A stretch of 64,000 nucleotides of DNA, taken from NCBI GenBank assembly GCA_910575075.1, contig CAJTCY010000015.1, positions 1 to 64,000 of the forward strand, read 5' to 3'. The notes below the pieces were generated by a model, which was not told the DNA's origin, did no database searches, and was given only the letters and a program-made list of their open reading frames with translations. Made by a program: the position numbers and the translations under genes. The DNA is from Lachnospiraceae bacterium (GTDB lineage Bacteria; Bacillota; Clostridia; Lachnospirales; Lachnospiraceae). Shown here piece by piece: positions 52,182 through 60,710 of the stretch (the stretch's first letter is position 1; each line of letters starts with the position of its first letter).

Positions 52182-54824
52182 TCACGTCTCCCTTTCTCCA
52201 CTCAGAGATTTTCCAAGAATCTTATCAACCACACGTCTGCTGCATTCTCGGTCATGATATGCAAAAGTCTGCTTAATGCGGTCTGCATACTTTTCTTTCA
52301 GAACACAGCCATGTTCCATATACTCAATTACTCTGTCTACCAGTGATTCCAAATCTGCTTCCACCTCTCCAAATCCATCTTCCATATAATTAAAATATCC
52401 CTCCACATAGGAGTGCCCGCCAGAGAAAAATTCCTCTCTGTCAAACTGACAGTATACGATAGGCTTCTGCAGATACGCAAAATCAAATACAACAGAAGAA
52501 TAGTCTGTCACCAGAAGGTTTGATTCTGCAAACACCTCACGATATGGCTTTGTTTCATCCCAAAAAACCACTTCTGGATGACGCTGAAACAACCCCAGTG
52601 CAGGTTTAATATTGGGATGGGGCATAAAACAGATTTTATATCCATATTCTCTGGCTTTTGCCAACAGCTTTTCATGATTCAGCAAAGAGTTATAAAATTT
52701 AAAATAATCGCTCTCTGCAAACGCATCTCCAACCTTCCATACACCTGCTGCATCCACGCCGTCACTCAAAGATTTCCGCCAGGTAGGCATGATGGTAATA
52801 TAGCCCTTCTCATCATGTGTCAGAGCATCATATCTGGGCATACCGGTAAGCCATACTTCTCTGGGTGTATAAAAATAATCATACTCTAAAATAGAGTCGT
52901 ACTCCGGCATGGTATTTACTACCAGCCCATACAAATTGCGGTTATACCGGTTCAGCCATTTCGACTGATCGTCTTTTGTCACCCCATGCTGAAGAAAAAC
53001 AATCTTTTTCCGGCTGATAATATCATTATAGTATTTGCCCACTGCGCCAAAAGGATTGATCACCGGCTTATTCGCCTGAGAAGATATCACATAATCACTG
53101 AGCAGATGCAGTATTTTATGACGCCAGGAATACACATTTACCACACTTCCATACTGCTTCATCCGCTGAAAATCCGGAACTTCCTTAGACACCACAAAAT
53201 ATGGCTTTACATTGGGAAGATTCTGCTCACATACATATCGGAAAAATATTTCTCCATTGTCGTCTCCTCGGTTGATTCGGTCTGAAATCAGCCAGATCTG
53301 CTTTTTCTTGAATTTGTTCTGAATTCCTGTGAGAAATCTTACCAGCACAGCTTTTCTGGCCGCATTATTTTCTTTCAGCAGAGATACCAGGCGCCGCCAG
53401 CGCAGAACAAAATTTTCTTTTATGTTCTGCGGAGAAATCACCAATTCTTTCTTCGGTCTGTCATAGTATACATTCCATCCCTTTTCCTGATAATACAAGT
53501 CTATGTCGTCTGCCAGAGGCATAAATTTTCCGAATCCATATGATTTATTCTCAATTCTTTTTCCTTGTGCTTCTGAGACGATCCTTATTCTGTATTCTTG
53601 CTGCCCCGAAAGAGGAATTTCACATTTGGCATAGCGTGTGAGCATAAGCTGCTGCCCAAACCATTCTCTCGTATCCACTCTTTTCTGCGGTTCTTCTTCC
53701 AGCAGGCTGCCATTCACCTTGAAATAGATTTTAAAATTCTCTTCCAGATACATCGGTACCGTACATTCCAGCACGATTCTGTCTTCCCGAATTTCCATAA
53801 ACTGATAAATGACATTGACATGAGACCGGTCCAAAATATCTTTTCTGCGGACGCTAACCTGCGGATTGTCCTTATTCTTCCAGGAAAAATTTTTTTCAAG
53901 ATAGTATTTATATTCTCTTCTCAGATACTGGTTATATAAAATGATCTCATCATCTTCTATATATTCCAATACTTCCTCGGTAAGCTTCCGTACTTCCTGC
54001 AAATGTCCGGCAGTTTCCAGTTCCGGCTGAATTCCCTCAATAATTCTGCTGCAATAATAAACTAAATTATATTTTGCGTTTTTGATGCAAATATGATTCT
54101 CTTCTTGACAAAACTCAAAAATATCTGTCAAAAAATTTCTGGTAAATACACTGCAGTCCTCTTTTACGAGCTCATCCCAAAACCTGGTTGCTTCTGAGGG
54201 CGATGAGACATAGATTCTTCCTTTCTTCGCAAATCCTAACTGTACATGGGGCGTAACCGTATAGAAAATTTTCTTTAATACCGCAAATGTCCAGTAAGGA
54301 CTAATGCATCTCCTCTGAGAAAAGGTTTCCCGCCTGATAAAATAGCAAAAATAATTGCAGTGTACTAAATGATAATTATTTTCCAGATTTGTCTGAGCCC
54401 CATTCTGTTTGTGAAAAGATATCGCCTCCCGCATTACAGCTGTATTCCTGGTGGAAACAGGCGGCACAAGAATTCTCTGCTCCTGGCTTTTTTTGGCATA
54501 TTTATATATTTTATAAAGGTTGTCTTCCCGGTACAAAACCCCCGACTTCGTAATATTTACATACTCGCCCAAAGCCATGTCCAGGGCAAGTTCTAATATT
54601 TCCTCTCTGTTGTCTTCCCTGATCTCCAGATAATCAAACCTGACTCCTCTCTGGCTGAGTCTGGATTCAAAACGATTCTCTCTTGCCATTCCCGACTCAT
54701 CCACAATTACAAACTGGACATCCATAGTTTTCTTTTCCAGACAACCGCACATGCTCTCAAGGGTCAGTTCCAGTTTTTCCAATCTATCTGCAAAGATTAT
54801 TAACGTAAAGAAATAATTTTTCAT
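52182..54824 (-). CDS. GT2-like domain fused to TagF-like CDP-glycerol glycerophosphotransferase
   Basis: 880 residues. The first ~230 are a divergent GT2 domain (FTLIIFADRLEKLELTLESM, FVIVDESGM), the middle ~300 form a helical/beta linker, and from ~510 the chain is a CDP-glycerol:polyglycerophosphate transferase of the TagF/TarF type: KKQIWLISDRINRGDDNGEI, IVFLQHGVTKDDQS (catalytic His), TGMPRYDALTHDEKGYITIM, CFMPHPNIKP and LLVTDYSSVVFDFAYLQKPI. It should put glycerol- or ribitol-phosphate on a glycan at the inner membrane face, using a CDP-alditol possibly made by the TarI-like enzyme at 17700 or elsewhere. AGGAG then AGGATAAA precede the ATG. It is followed 4 nt later by the beta-helix gene. 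Confidence 0.83.
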   Translation of the reverse strand: MKNYFFTLIIFADRLEKLELTLESMCGCLEKKTMDVQFVIVDESGMARENRFESRLSQRGVRFDYLEIREDNREEILELALDMALGEYVNITKSGVLYREDNLYKIYKYAKKSQEQRILVPPVSTRNTAVMREAISFHKQNGAQTNLENNYHLVHCNYFCYFIRRETFSQRRCISPYWTFAVLKKIFYTVTPHVQLGFAKKGRIYVSSPSEATRFWDELVKEDCSVFTRNFLTDIFEFCQEENHICIKNAKYNLVYYCSRIIEGIQPELETAGHLQEVRKLTEEVLEYIEDDEIILYNQYLRREYKYYLEKNFSWKNKDNPQVSVRRKDILDRSHVNVIYQFMEIREDRIVLECTVPMYLEENFKIYFKVNGSLLEEEPQKRVDTREWFGQQLMLTRYAKCEIPLSGQQEYRIRIVSEAQGKRIENKSYGFGKFMPLADDIDLYYQEKGWNVYYDRPKKELVISPQNIKENFVLRWRRLVSLLKENNAARKAVLVRFLTGIQNKFKKKQIWLISDRINRGDDNGEIFFRYVCEQNLPNVKPYFVVSKEVPDFQRMKQYGSVVNVYSWRHKILHLLSDYVISSQANKPVINPFGAVGKYYNDIISRKKIVFLQHGVTKDDQSKWLNRYNRNLYGLVVNTMPEYDSILEYDYFYTPREVWLTGMPRYDALTHDEKGYITIMPTWRKSLSDGVDAAGVWKVGDAFAESDYFKFYNSLLNHEKLLAKAREYGYKICFMPHPNIKPALGLFQRHPEVVFWDETKPYREVFAESNLLVTDYSSVVFDFAYLQKPIVYCQFDREEFFSGGHSYVEGYFNYMEDGFGEVEADLESLVDRVIEYMEHGCVLKEKYADRIKQTFAYHDRECSRRVVDKILGKSLSGERET

Positions 54825-55151
54825 TTTATCCTATGCTCCTGATTTATTATAAAGATAGTATTGCCATCTATATAGTATAACATATAATTATTTATTTTCT
54901 ACTAAAAATTGGCATAATTGGGTATATTTCAGACGAAATAAGACTATATAATAAGACGAAATTAAGACAAAATCAGGTATACTGCTGCTTGTATAATCCC
55001 GAGAATAAATGACAGATAATATCAAAGATCTTATTTTGCGGCTCTTCCCAATTTAAAGCAGGCGCCAGACATTCAGCGGATATCTGTTCAGCGCCGGCTT
55101 AAAGGAAGTAAAAACGTTCAGAAATAGTACTCTGACCGCCAAACCGCAGAT
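54825..55151. other. Intergenic control region between two minus-strand genes
   Basis: 327 nt without a gene. It holds the ribosome site and probable promoter of the TagF-like gene (a TATACT -10 near 54878-54883 read on the minus strand, -35 weak), an array of GTCTTA-type repeats (54931-54968) and a GC-richer imperfect hairpin, AAGC-A-GGCGC (55056-55065) with GCGCC-G-GCTT (55091-55100), that may end the GtrB transcript although it has no T-tail. Confidence 0.45.
54931..54968 (-). repeat. Array of GTCTTA-type repeats upstream of the TagF-like gene
   Basis: Read on the minus strand there are three GTCTTA copies and one GTCTGA, at spacings of 11, 13 and 10 nt, seen on the plus strand as AGACGAAATAAGAC and AGACGAAATTAAGAC. 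They lie ~105-145 nt before the ATG at 54824, upstream of the likely promoter, a position suited to an activator or response-regulator site. Confidence 0.4.
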
Positions 55152-56087
55152 TTATTTTTTCTTCAGTATCTCATCAGCAATGTAGATCGGACGTTTCTTT
55201 ACCTGCTGATATATTCTTGCAATATACTCGCCGATAATTCCAATGGTAAATAACATGATTCCGCAGAAAAATGTTATAATCAGCGCAAGCTGTGTAAATC
55301 CATCTACATTAATGTTGTAAGTAAGTTTTCTAATCAAGGTAATAAAAAAATAAATGACTGAAAAAATAGTAGATATACCGCCAATCACGGTTGCAATATG
55401 CAGCGGAGCTGTTGAAAACGCAATAATACCGCTGATTGCATATTTGAACAGCTTAAACGGACTCCATTTACTCTCGCCTGCGTTGCGTTCGTCCGCCTCA
55501 TATTCGATATAATCCACCTGAAATCCCACCCAGCTGAAAATTCCTTTGGAAAATCTGTGGTATTCTTCCATCTGAAGCACTGCGTCTTTGACCTTTGCCT
55601 TGAAAAAACGAAAATCAGACGCGCCGCTCTTAAACTCTATCTCAGCAATTTTATTAATCAGTTTATAAAAAGCCAGTTTACAGGCGCTCATAAGCCTGCC
55701 TTCCCGCCTCTGTTTTTGAAAAGCGCAGACACAATCACACGCAGGGTTTTCTTCTAAATGCCTGTACATTTTAAGGGCTACTTCCGGCCGCTGTTGTAAA
55801 TCTGCATCTATCACACATATATGTTCGCCGTCAGCATTTTGAAGTCCTGCATAAATCGCAGATTCTTTCCCAAAATTCCGGGAAAAATTGACAACTGTGA
55901 TATGGCTGTCAGGATAATCCTCGTATAATTTTTTTAATACAGACCTGGTAGCATCACTGCTGCCGTCATTGACAAATACATACTGCCAGGAATAACCAGT
56001 CGCTGAAAAAACTCTTTCTGTTTCTTTAAAAAACAGTTCAACGTTATCTTCCTCATTATAACATGGTACAATAAATGATATATCCAT
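55152..56087 (-). CDS. gtrB: GtrB-like polyprenyl-phosphate glycosyltransferase
   Basis: 311 residues. ISFIVPCYNEEDNVELFFKE, VFVNDGSSDATRSVLKKLYE, VNFSRNFGKESAIYAGLQNA, VIDADLQQRPEVAL (D-x-D) and SGASDFRFFKAKV lead to two C-terminal helices (TAPLHIATVIGGISTIFSVI; IITFFCGIMLFTIGIIGEYI). This is the GtrB/DPM1-type plan: it loads a hexose on undecaprenyl phosphate for side-chain transfer outside. It is intact, unlike the related gene at 3308-4269. AAGGAG precedes the ATG. The divergent gtrA and DUF6056 genes supply the flippase and the outside transferase, completing a GtrABC-type set. Confidence 0.87.
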   Translation of the reverse strand: MDISFIVPCYNEEDNVELFFKETERVFSATGYSWQYVFVNDGSSDATRSVLKKLYEDYPDSHITVVNFSRNFGKESAIYAGLQNADGEHICVIDADLQQRPEVALKMYRHLEENPACDCVCAFQKQRREGRLMSACKLAFYKLINKIAEIEFKSGASDFRFFKAKVKDAVLQMEEYHRFSKGIFSWVGFQVDYIEYEADERNAGESKWSPFKLFKYAISGIIAFSTAPLHIATVIGGISTIFSVIYFFITLIRKLTYNINVDGFTQLALIITFFCGIMLFTIGIIGEYIARIYQQVKKRPIYIADEILKKK

Positions 56088-56344
56088 TTTCGTCTCCTTG
56101 TATCATTCAAGCCTGAACCTCTCTGTCTTCATTGATTATTCTCTCCGAAAAGCAGCCTATATTATACTATCGTTTCTCAAAATCAGGCCTCAGGGCTCTC
56201 TGCTTTCTCTCCCCGCTGCCGGCACTAAAGGCTCTTCTTGCTCACGGGTCCCTCTTCAGGGCATATTATATCACATAATCTGGTAATTTTATATTACTTT
56301 TTTCGACAATTTTATTCCTGTGATCAATTTTTTCAACTTATGCC

Positions 56345-56372
56345 TTGAAAAAAAAATATAAACCTTTATAAT
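56345..56372 (+). promoter_or_regulatory. gtrA promoter placing transcription start at the ATG
   Basis: TTGAAA at 56345-56350, a 16-nt A/T-rich spacer, TATAAT at 56367-56372. The expected start of transcription, 7-8 nt after the -10, falls on or next to the A of the ATG at 56380. No ribosome-binding site is seen in the 20 nt before that ATG. Confidence 0.6.
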
Positions 56373-56379
56373 TACAGTT

Positions 56380-56853
56380 ATGAAAAAATTATTAACAAAA
56401 CAAAACAAAGAAATCATACTGTATATTATTTTTGGGATATTGACCACATTGATTAGCTGGGGTACCTATGCGCTGCTTATCAATCTGTTTTCCCTCTCAA
56501 TTTTAATTTCCAACGCCTTAAGCTGGGTCTGCGGTGTCACTTTTGCTTTTGTCACCAACAAAATTTGGGTTTTTGAATCAAAATCATGGCAATTGCAGAC
56601 AACTATCAAGGAGGGTACTGCTTTTGTGTCAGCAAGAATCATCACCGGGATACTTGAGGTCTTCGGTGTTCCTCTGCTGTCCTTAACAGGATTTGACAAA
56701 ATATTCTTTGAAATCGCCGCAAAAATGGGGCTTTCCATGAAATTATTTTACACAGAAGGGATTTATTCGAAAGCCGTATTTGCTGTTGTAGTTATCATTT
56801 TAAACTATATTTTTTCAAAACTTCTTGTTTTCAGGAATCAAAAAAAAGATTAA
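56380..56853 (+). CDS. gtrA: GtrA-family membrane protein (lipid-linked sugar flippase)
   Basis: 157 residues and four helices: IILYIIFGILTTLISWGTYA, LISNALSWVCGVTFAFVTNK ending in the hallmark N-K-I-W-V-F-E, then two more helices to a basic C-terminus. GtrA proteins are thought to flip polyprenyl-phosphate-linked sugars outward. It is divergent from gtrB and followed by the DUF6056-type gene, so the three form one side-chain module. The mRNA appears to be leaderless, as no ribosome site is present and the promoter sits directly before the ATG. Confidence 0.88.
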   Translation: MKKLLTKQNKEIILYIIFGILTTLISWGTYALLINLFSLSILISNALSWVCGVTFAFVTNKIWVFESKSWQLQTTIKEGTAFVSARIITGILEVFGVPLLSLTGFDKIFFEIAAKMGLSMKLFYTEGIYSKAVFAVVVIILNYIFSKLLVFRNQKKD

Positions 56854-56964
56854 TTCCGTATTAAAAAATGATCATGCAGATTCCTATACAGATAATTGCG
56901 AAACAGCTAAATTATTAAGTTTCACAATTACCTGAGATTCTTATACCAAAAAGGAGAGCCTATC

Positions 56965-58425
56965 ATGCAGACCAGAATAAGAAAAAACTATTTTTATATC
57001 ATACTGTTTCTGGCTTTATTTTTGTTATGCTTTTTATTTCCCTACACAGGAGATGACTGGGCATGGGGAAGCCAGCTTGGCATAGACCGTTTGAAGTTAT
57101 GGTTTGAAAACTATAACGGCCGTTATTTTGGCAATTTTATTGTATTAGTTTTAACCCGCTCTAATCTGCTAAAAACACTGGCTATGTGCCTCTGTATCGG
57201 CGGCATTGTCGTTATATTGAATGAGATCACCAAAAGACCAGCCTGCGGTTTGGGCATTATTGTTGTCAGCCTGGTTTTTATGCCTGTTTTGCTGCTTAGA
57301 CAAGCTGTTGTCTGGACATCTGGATTTTCCAACTATGTCACGTCCATTTTTCTTACTTTAATTTATATTTTTTATATACGAAAGATCTATTCCGACAAAC
57401 CCAAAAATTCCTATATTGCTTCCATCCCTCTGGCAATTTTAGGTTTTGGCAATGCCTTGATTGTAGAACATCTAACCATCTACAATGTCATCCTTGGCAT
57501 TTACGTAATTATTTTTACCTTTATAAAGTATAAAAAAATGTGCCTTCAGCATTTCGCATACCTTGCAGGCACTGTAATCGGTACAATTATTATGTTCAGT
57601 AACGGCGCTTACCATGCAGCGGCCTCTGGAACTGACAGTTACAGAACAATTTCAACAGATACCGGGATCTTAAGCCGCATTTCTGAGAACTTTAAAGAAA
57701 TTGCAAGACAGGGATTTCTGAATAACTTTGTGCTGCTTAGCTTACTGGCGGCTGTCTGCCTTGTCCTCTGGTTTGAAAACAAGGACAGACTAACAGGCAA
57801 AATAAAGACCATCGGCTATTTATCAATTTTTGTTATCATCTCCTATACTGCGCTCAGTTTCATGAATCAGATCAATACTTACTGGAATAAAGCATGGATA
57901 CTGCTGCTTCTTGAGGTCTTAGCTACGATTGTTTATGTTTTATCCCTGATTGCGTTCATTTTGATTCTGCCTTTGGAAACAATAGAAAAAGTCAGACTGC
58001 TGTTTATTCTGTTCAGCGCCGGTTTCATGATCGCACCATTGTTTGTAGTGACTCCCATTGGTCCCCGCTGCTTTTTCGCTCCCTATGTGATGTTGATATA
58101 TTTTGTGGTTGAACTGTCTGTCAATTTTAATGAAACGCACAGAAGGCAATTTGCAAACCTCAGCAGCTCAATGATGATTTTTGCCGTTATAGGTGCGTTA
58201 TATTTATTTTACATTTACGGCACAATAGCCAAAAACAATCAGGAACGTATCGCACAGGCTGTAACAGACAGCCAAAACGGTAAACATGCTATCAAAGTCC
58301 AGGAGCTGCCGTACAAAGATTATGTCTGGTGTTCCGATGTGCAGAGCGAACCCTGGTCTACACGCTTTAAGATGTACTATGGCATTGATACGAAAATTTC
58401 CATTAAAATGATTCCTAATAAGTAA
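56965..58425 (+). CDS. DUF6056-type polytopic membrane protein (GtrC-like transferase)
   Basis: 486 residues with about ten to twelve helices. FPYTGDDWAWGSQLGIDRLK and WFENYNGRYFGNFIVLVLTR in the first outside loop are the signature strings of DUF6056; the acidic D-D pair sits where GT-C enzymes have their catalytic base. A soluble tail (KVQELPYKDYVWCSDVQSEP) ends the protein. By its place after gtrA and near gtrB it should be the outside transferase that puts the lipid-linked sugar on the polymer. AAGGAG lies before the ATG, and a strong terminator follows 6 nt after the stop. Confidence 0.75.
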   Translation: MQTRIRKNYFYIILFLALFLLCFLFPYTGDDWAWGSQLGIDRLKLWFENYNGRYFGNFIVLVLTRSNLLKTLAMCLCIGGIVVILNEITKRPACGLGIIVVSLVFMPVLLLRQAVVWTSGFSNYVTSIFLTLIYIFYIRKIYSDKPKNSYIASIPLAILGFGNALIVEHLTIYNVILGIYVIIFTFIKYKKMCLQHFAYLAGTVIGTIIMFSNGAYHAAASGTDSYRTISTDTGILSRISENFKEIARQGFLNNFVLLSLLAAVCLVLWFENKDRLTGKIKTIGYLSIFVIISYTALSFMNQINTYWNKAWILLLLEVLATIVYVLSLIAFILILPLETIEKVRLLFILFSAGFMIAPLFVVTPIGPRCFFAPYVMLIYFVVELSVNFNETHRRQFANLSSSMMIFAVIGALYLFYIYGTIAKNNQERIAQAVTDSQNGKHAIKVQELPYKDYVWCSDVQSEPWSTRFKMYYGIDTKISIKMIPNK

Positions 58426-58430
58426 TTCTA

Positions 58431-58485
58431 AAAAACGCCTGGGAGCAGCAAAAATATAATTTAAATGCCGCTCTCAGGCGTTTTT
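58431..58485. terminator. Bidirectional terminator
   Basis: AAAAACGCCTGGGAGC at 58431-58446 pairs with GCTCTCAGGCGTTTTT at 58470-58485 (one G-T pair). The stem ends in five T in both directions. It separates the convergent DUF6056 gene and acetyltransferase gene. Confidence 0.88.
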
Positions 58486-58588
58486 CTAATTCAATTCTCA
58501 GCTGTCATATAAAAAATGCAAGTATAATGAAAGCAAATCATTCATTGGACAATCAAGTCCAGGAATCGTTCACAATAAGCCAATAATA

Positions 58589-59629
58589 CTAACACGATTC
58601 AAAATTCTTCCTGACCTCTTGCAGATAGTCCAGCCTTTCTTTTGCATTCACGGCTTCAGAAAGTTTCCGGTCAATCTCGTCATAGTCAACACTGCCCGAT
58701 TTATCTGCAAAAATATACTTATCATCTTGATAACTCTGCCTTTTCGCAGTTTGTTCCGGCGTCCAGGAATGCACACAAGAACCCTCCCAGAAAATCCCCT
58801 CTTTCAACAGCTTTACAGGATTTCCTCCCCAGGAGCTATTCGGCGGAATTTCTTTTCCCGCCACCAGGCTCATGGCTCCAATAATGCTCCCAGCTCCTAT
58901 TCGGCTTCCCTTTAATATCATGGCGGACTGCCCCACCCATACATGTTCACCGATAAATATACTCTGCGTCGGATTGAGCCGTTTCTTTGTTTCACATTGA
59001 TAAACCAGATGCGGATCTGCATTGCGAATCCAGATATCAAAGGAAAACAATCCCTCTGCTCCAATTAAAACATGGCGGCACTCTGACAAAACGGCATTTA
59101 ATATGCCGTTAAAATAGTTATTTTTGCCGGCAAAAAATACGGAATTATGATACACCGTCACATTTAATTTATATTCGTGCTTATTACTGCTCAGATATAT
59201 CACCGAGTCATTGCCTTGAAACGTCAGGCTGCTGTTAATCAAACGCACATTCTCTTCACAGAATAATATATTATTCCTGCCTTTAAAATTAATTTTGGAA
59301 TTTTTCAAAACAGGTTTCGTCCCTAACAGCTTATTACCGTCTGCCAAATGTTCAAAATCTTCCTCATTTCCGGCAGCGCCTGCCTTCTGCGGTTCTCTTG
59401 GTTTTTCTTGCTTCTTGGCTGCCTTTCCCCGAAACACTCGGTTGCCGGCGGCAGCGCTGGGCACCAATATGACAGTAGTAATCCAGGAAACCGCCATGCT
59501 CAGCCATACACCAAAACCTGACAAATAAAGCAGCGCATAAACTGCCATATACAGACATACAACACATAGGCTGAACACGATATAATGAATCGCTTTCTTA
59601 TATTTTCCATAGACTGTTTTTACACTCAT
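58589..59629 (-). CDS. GtrA-like half domain fused to a hexapeptide acetyltransferase
   Basis: About 346 residues. The first ~60 (AIHYIVFSLCVVCLYMAVYA, then LSMAVSWITTVILVPSAAAG and NRVF) resemble the first two helices of GtrA, including the end corresponding to N-K-I-W-V-F. A charged Lys/Glu linker follows, then an LbH acetyltransferase from ~110: FKGRNNILFCEENVRLINSS, TQSIFIGEHVWVGQSAMILK, IGAGSIIGAMSLVAGKEIP and SSWGGNPVKLL, with the CatB/maa-like motif DPHLVY earlier. It probably acetylates a sugar at the membrane. ATG 59629 follows GGAG; a longer frame from 59689 lacks an ATG. Not seen elsewhere in the window. Confidence 0.72.
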   Translation of the reverse strand: MSVKTVYGKYKKAIHYIVFSLCVVCLYMAVYALLYLSGFGVWLSMAVSWITTVILVPSAAAGNRVFRGKAAKKQEKPREPQKAGAAGNEEDFEHLADGNKLLGTKPVLKNSKINFKGRNNILFCEENVRLINSSLTFQGNDSVIYLSSNKHEYKLNVTVYHNSVFFAGKNNYFNGILNAVLSECRHVLIGAEGLFSFDIWIRNADPHLVYQCETKKRLNPTQSIFIGEHVWVGQSAMILKGSRIGAGSIIGAMSLVAGKEIPPNSSWGGNPVKLLKEGIFWEGSCVHSWTPEQTAKRQSYQDDKYIFADKSGSVDYDEIDRKLSEAVNAKERLDYLQEVRKNFESC

Positions 59630-59772
59630 TCTGCTGTTGTCTCCATCGCTTATTTTGAGGATATTTTTATTTTGCCCATTCTCCGGCAAAAAACAAAAAA
59701 TTAACGGGTCGGTTCCTGCATCCTGCCAGAACTTCCCTCAGTATAAAATATGTCTCATAAGTCTTCTTTCAT

Positions 59773-60525
59773 TCATGCTCCTTCTGTCCTTGTCATCTTA
59801 CTGTCACCCAGATCATTGATATGCTTTTTGAGCATTCTGAAATCCCCAAGAGCTTTCCAGCCGATTTTTATAATTTTTTTAATATTGATGGAATTGGTTC
59901 CTCCCTGCCTGGGTTTAAAGGTAATATCAATAAATTTTACTTTTTCACGGAAATACACAAAATAGGTTGTCATCATCACATTCGGCAGATTAAAATCGTC
60001 CGGCATCTTCTTAATGTATCTCTCCACCACTTCTCTCTTCATAAGCCTAAAGGGAGCGTTTGAGTCTTTGATCTTCACTCCAAATGTCATCCTCAAGATA
60101 AAGCACAGCGTCTTTTCCACAAACTTCCGTGACCACCCGTCCTGCCGCACTGTCCGCTTTCCGATCAGGGCGTCATATTCATTTCTCAAATTCCAAAACT
60201 GTTCAAATTCATCGGGGTTCGTCTGACCGTCAGAATCCGTCTGGAAAATATAATCTGCCTTCTTCTTCAATGCATACCTGTATCCATACAGCACCGTAGG
60301 ACCGTGCCCCCCGTTGGGTTTCGTCAATGCCTCAAGCAATGGTCTGGTCTTGGCACACTCGCAGAGTATTTCATATGTATGATCCTTGCTCCCGTCATTG
60401 ACAATCACCAGACGTGACTGTTCATTCCCGAATTTTTCCACAACCGGATACCAGTCTTCTATAAGTTTGCCAACATTTTCTGCCTCGTTATAGGCCGGAA
60501 CTACGATGTATAGTGAATGATCCAT
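59773..60525 (-). CDS. DPM1-like GT2 glycosyltransferase
   Basis: About 250 residues. LYIVVPAYNEAENVGKLIED, LVIVNDGSKDHTYEILCECA, YIFQTDSDGQTNPDEFEQFW (D-x-D) and SNAPFRLMKREVVERYIKKM define a dolichol/polyprenyl-phosphate sugar synthase-like GT2 without the C-terminal helices of GtrB. It probably makes undecaprenyl-phosphate-sugar for the divergent GT39-like transferase at 60711. ATG 60525 has AAGGAG 7-8 nt upstream; an upstream TTG in the same frame is rejected. A consensus-like promoter lies at 60586-60614. Confidence 0.83.
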   Translation of the reverse strand: MDHSLYIVVPAYNEAENVGKLIEDWYPVVEKFGNEQSRLVIVNDGSKDHTYEILCECAKTRPLLEALTKPNGGHGPTVLYGYRYALKKKADYIFQTDSDGQTNPDEFEQFWNLRNEYDALIGKRTVRQDGWSRKFVEKTLCFILRMTFGVKIKDSNAPFRLMKREVVERYIKKMPDDFNLPNVMMTTYFVYFREKVKFIDITFKPRQGGTNSINIKKIIKIGWKALGDFRMLKKHINDLGDSKMTRTEGA

Positions 60526-60585
60526 TTTATCTTCTCCTTGTAAAAACAATATTGCAAATCAAACAATTAAATTGTATAATAACAC

Positions 60586-60614
60586 ATTATACTGTAAATT
60601 AGAAAAAAAAACAA
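60586..60614 (-). promoter_or_regulatory. Promoter of the DPM1-like gene
   Basis: Read on the minus strand, TTGTTT (60614-60609) and TATAAT (60591-60586) are 17 nt apart, the spacer including most of a T9 run. The ATG is 60 nt further on. Length change of the T9 run would change promoter spacing. Confidence 0.55.
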
Positions 60615-60710
60615 GAATTTTACTTTTCAATTTTCGTAGAATGGGTGCGTATCTTCGTGTGATATCCCCATTTTTCACAAGAAAGCGCCGCGGAAAGGGA
60701 GAATCCTGCC

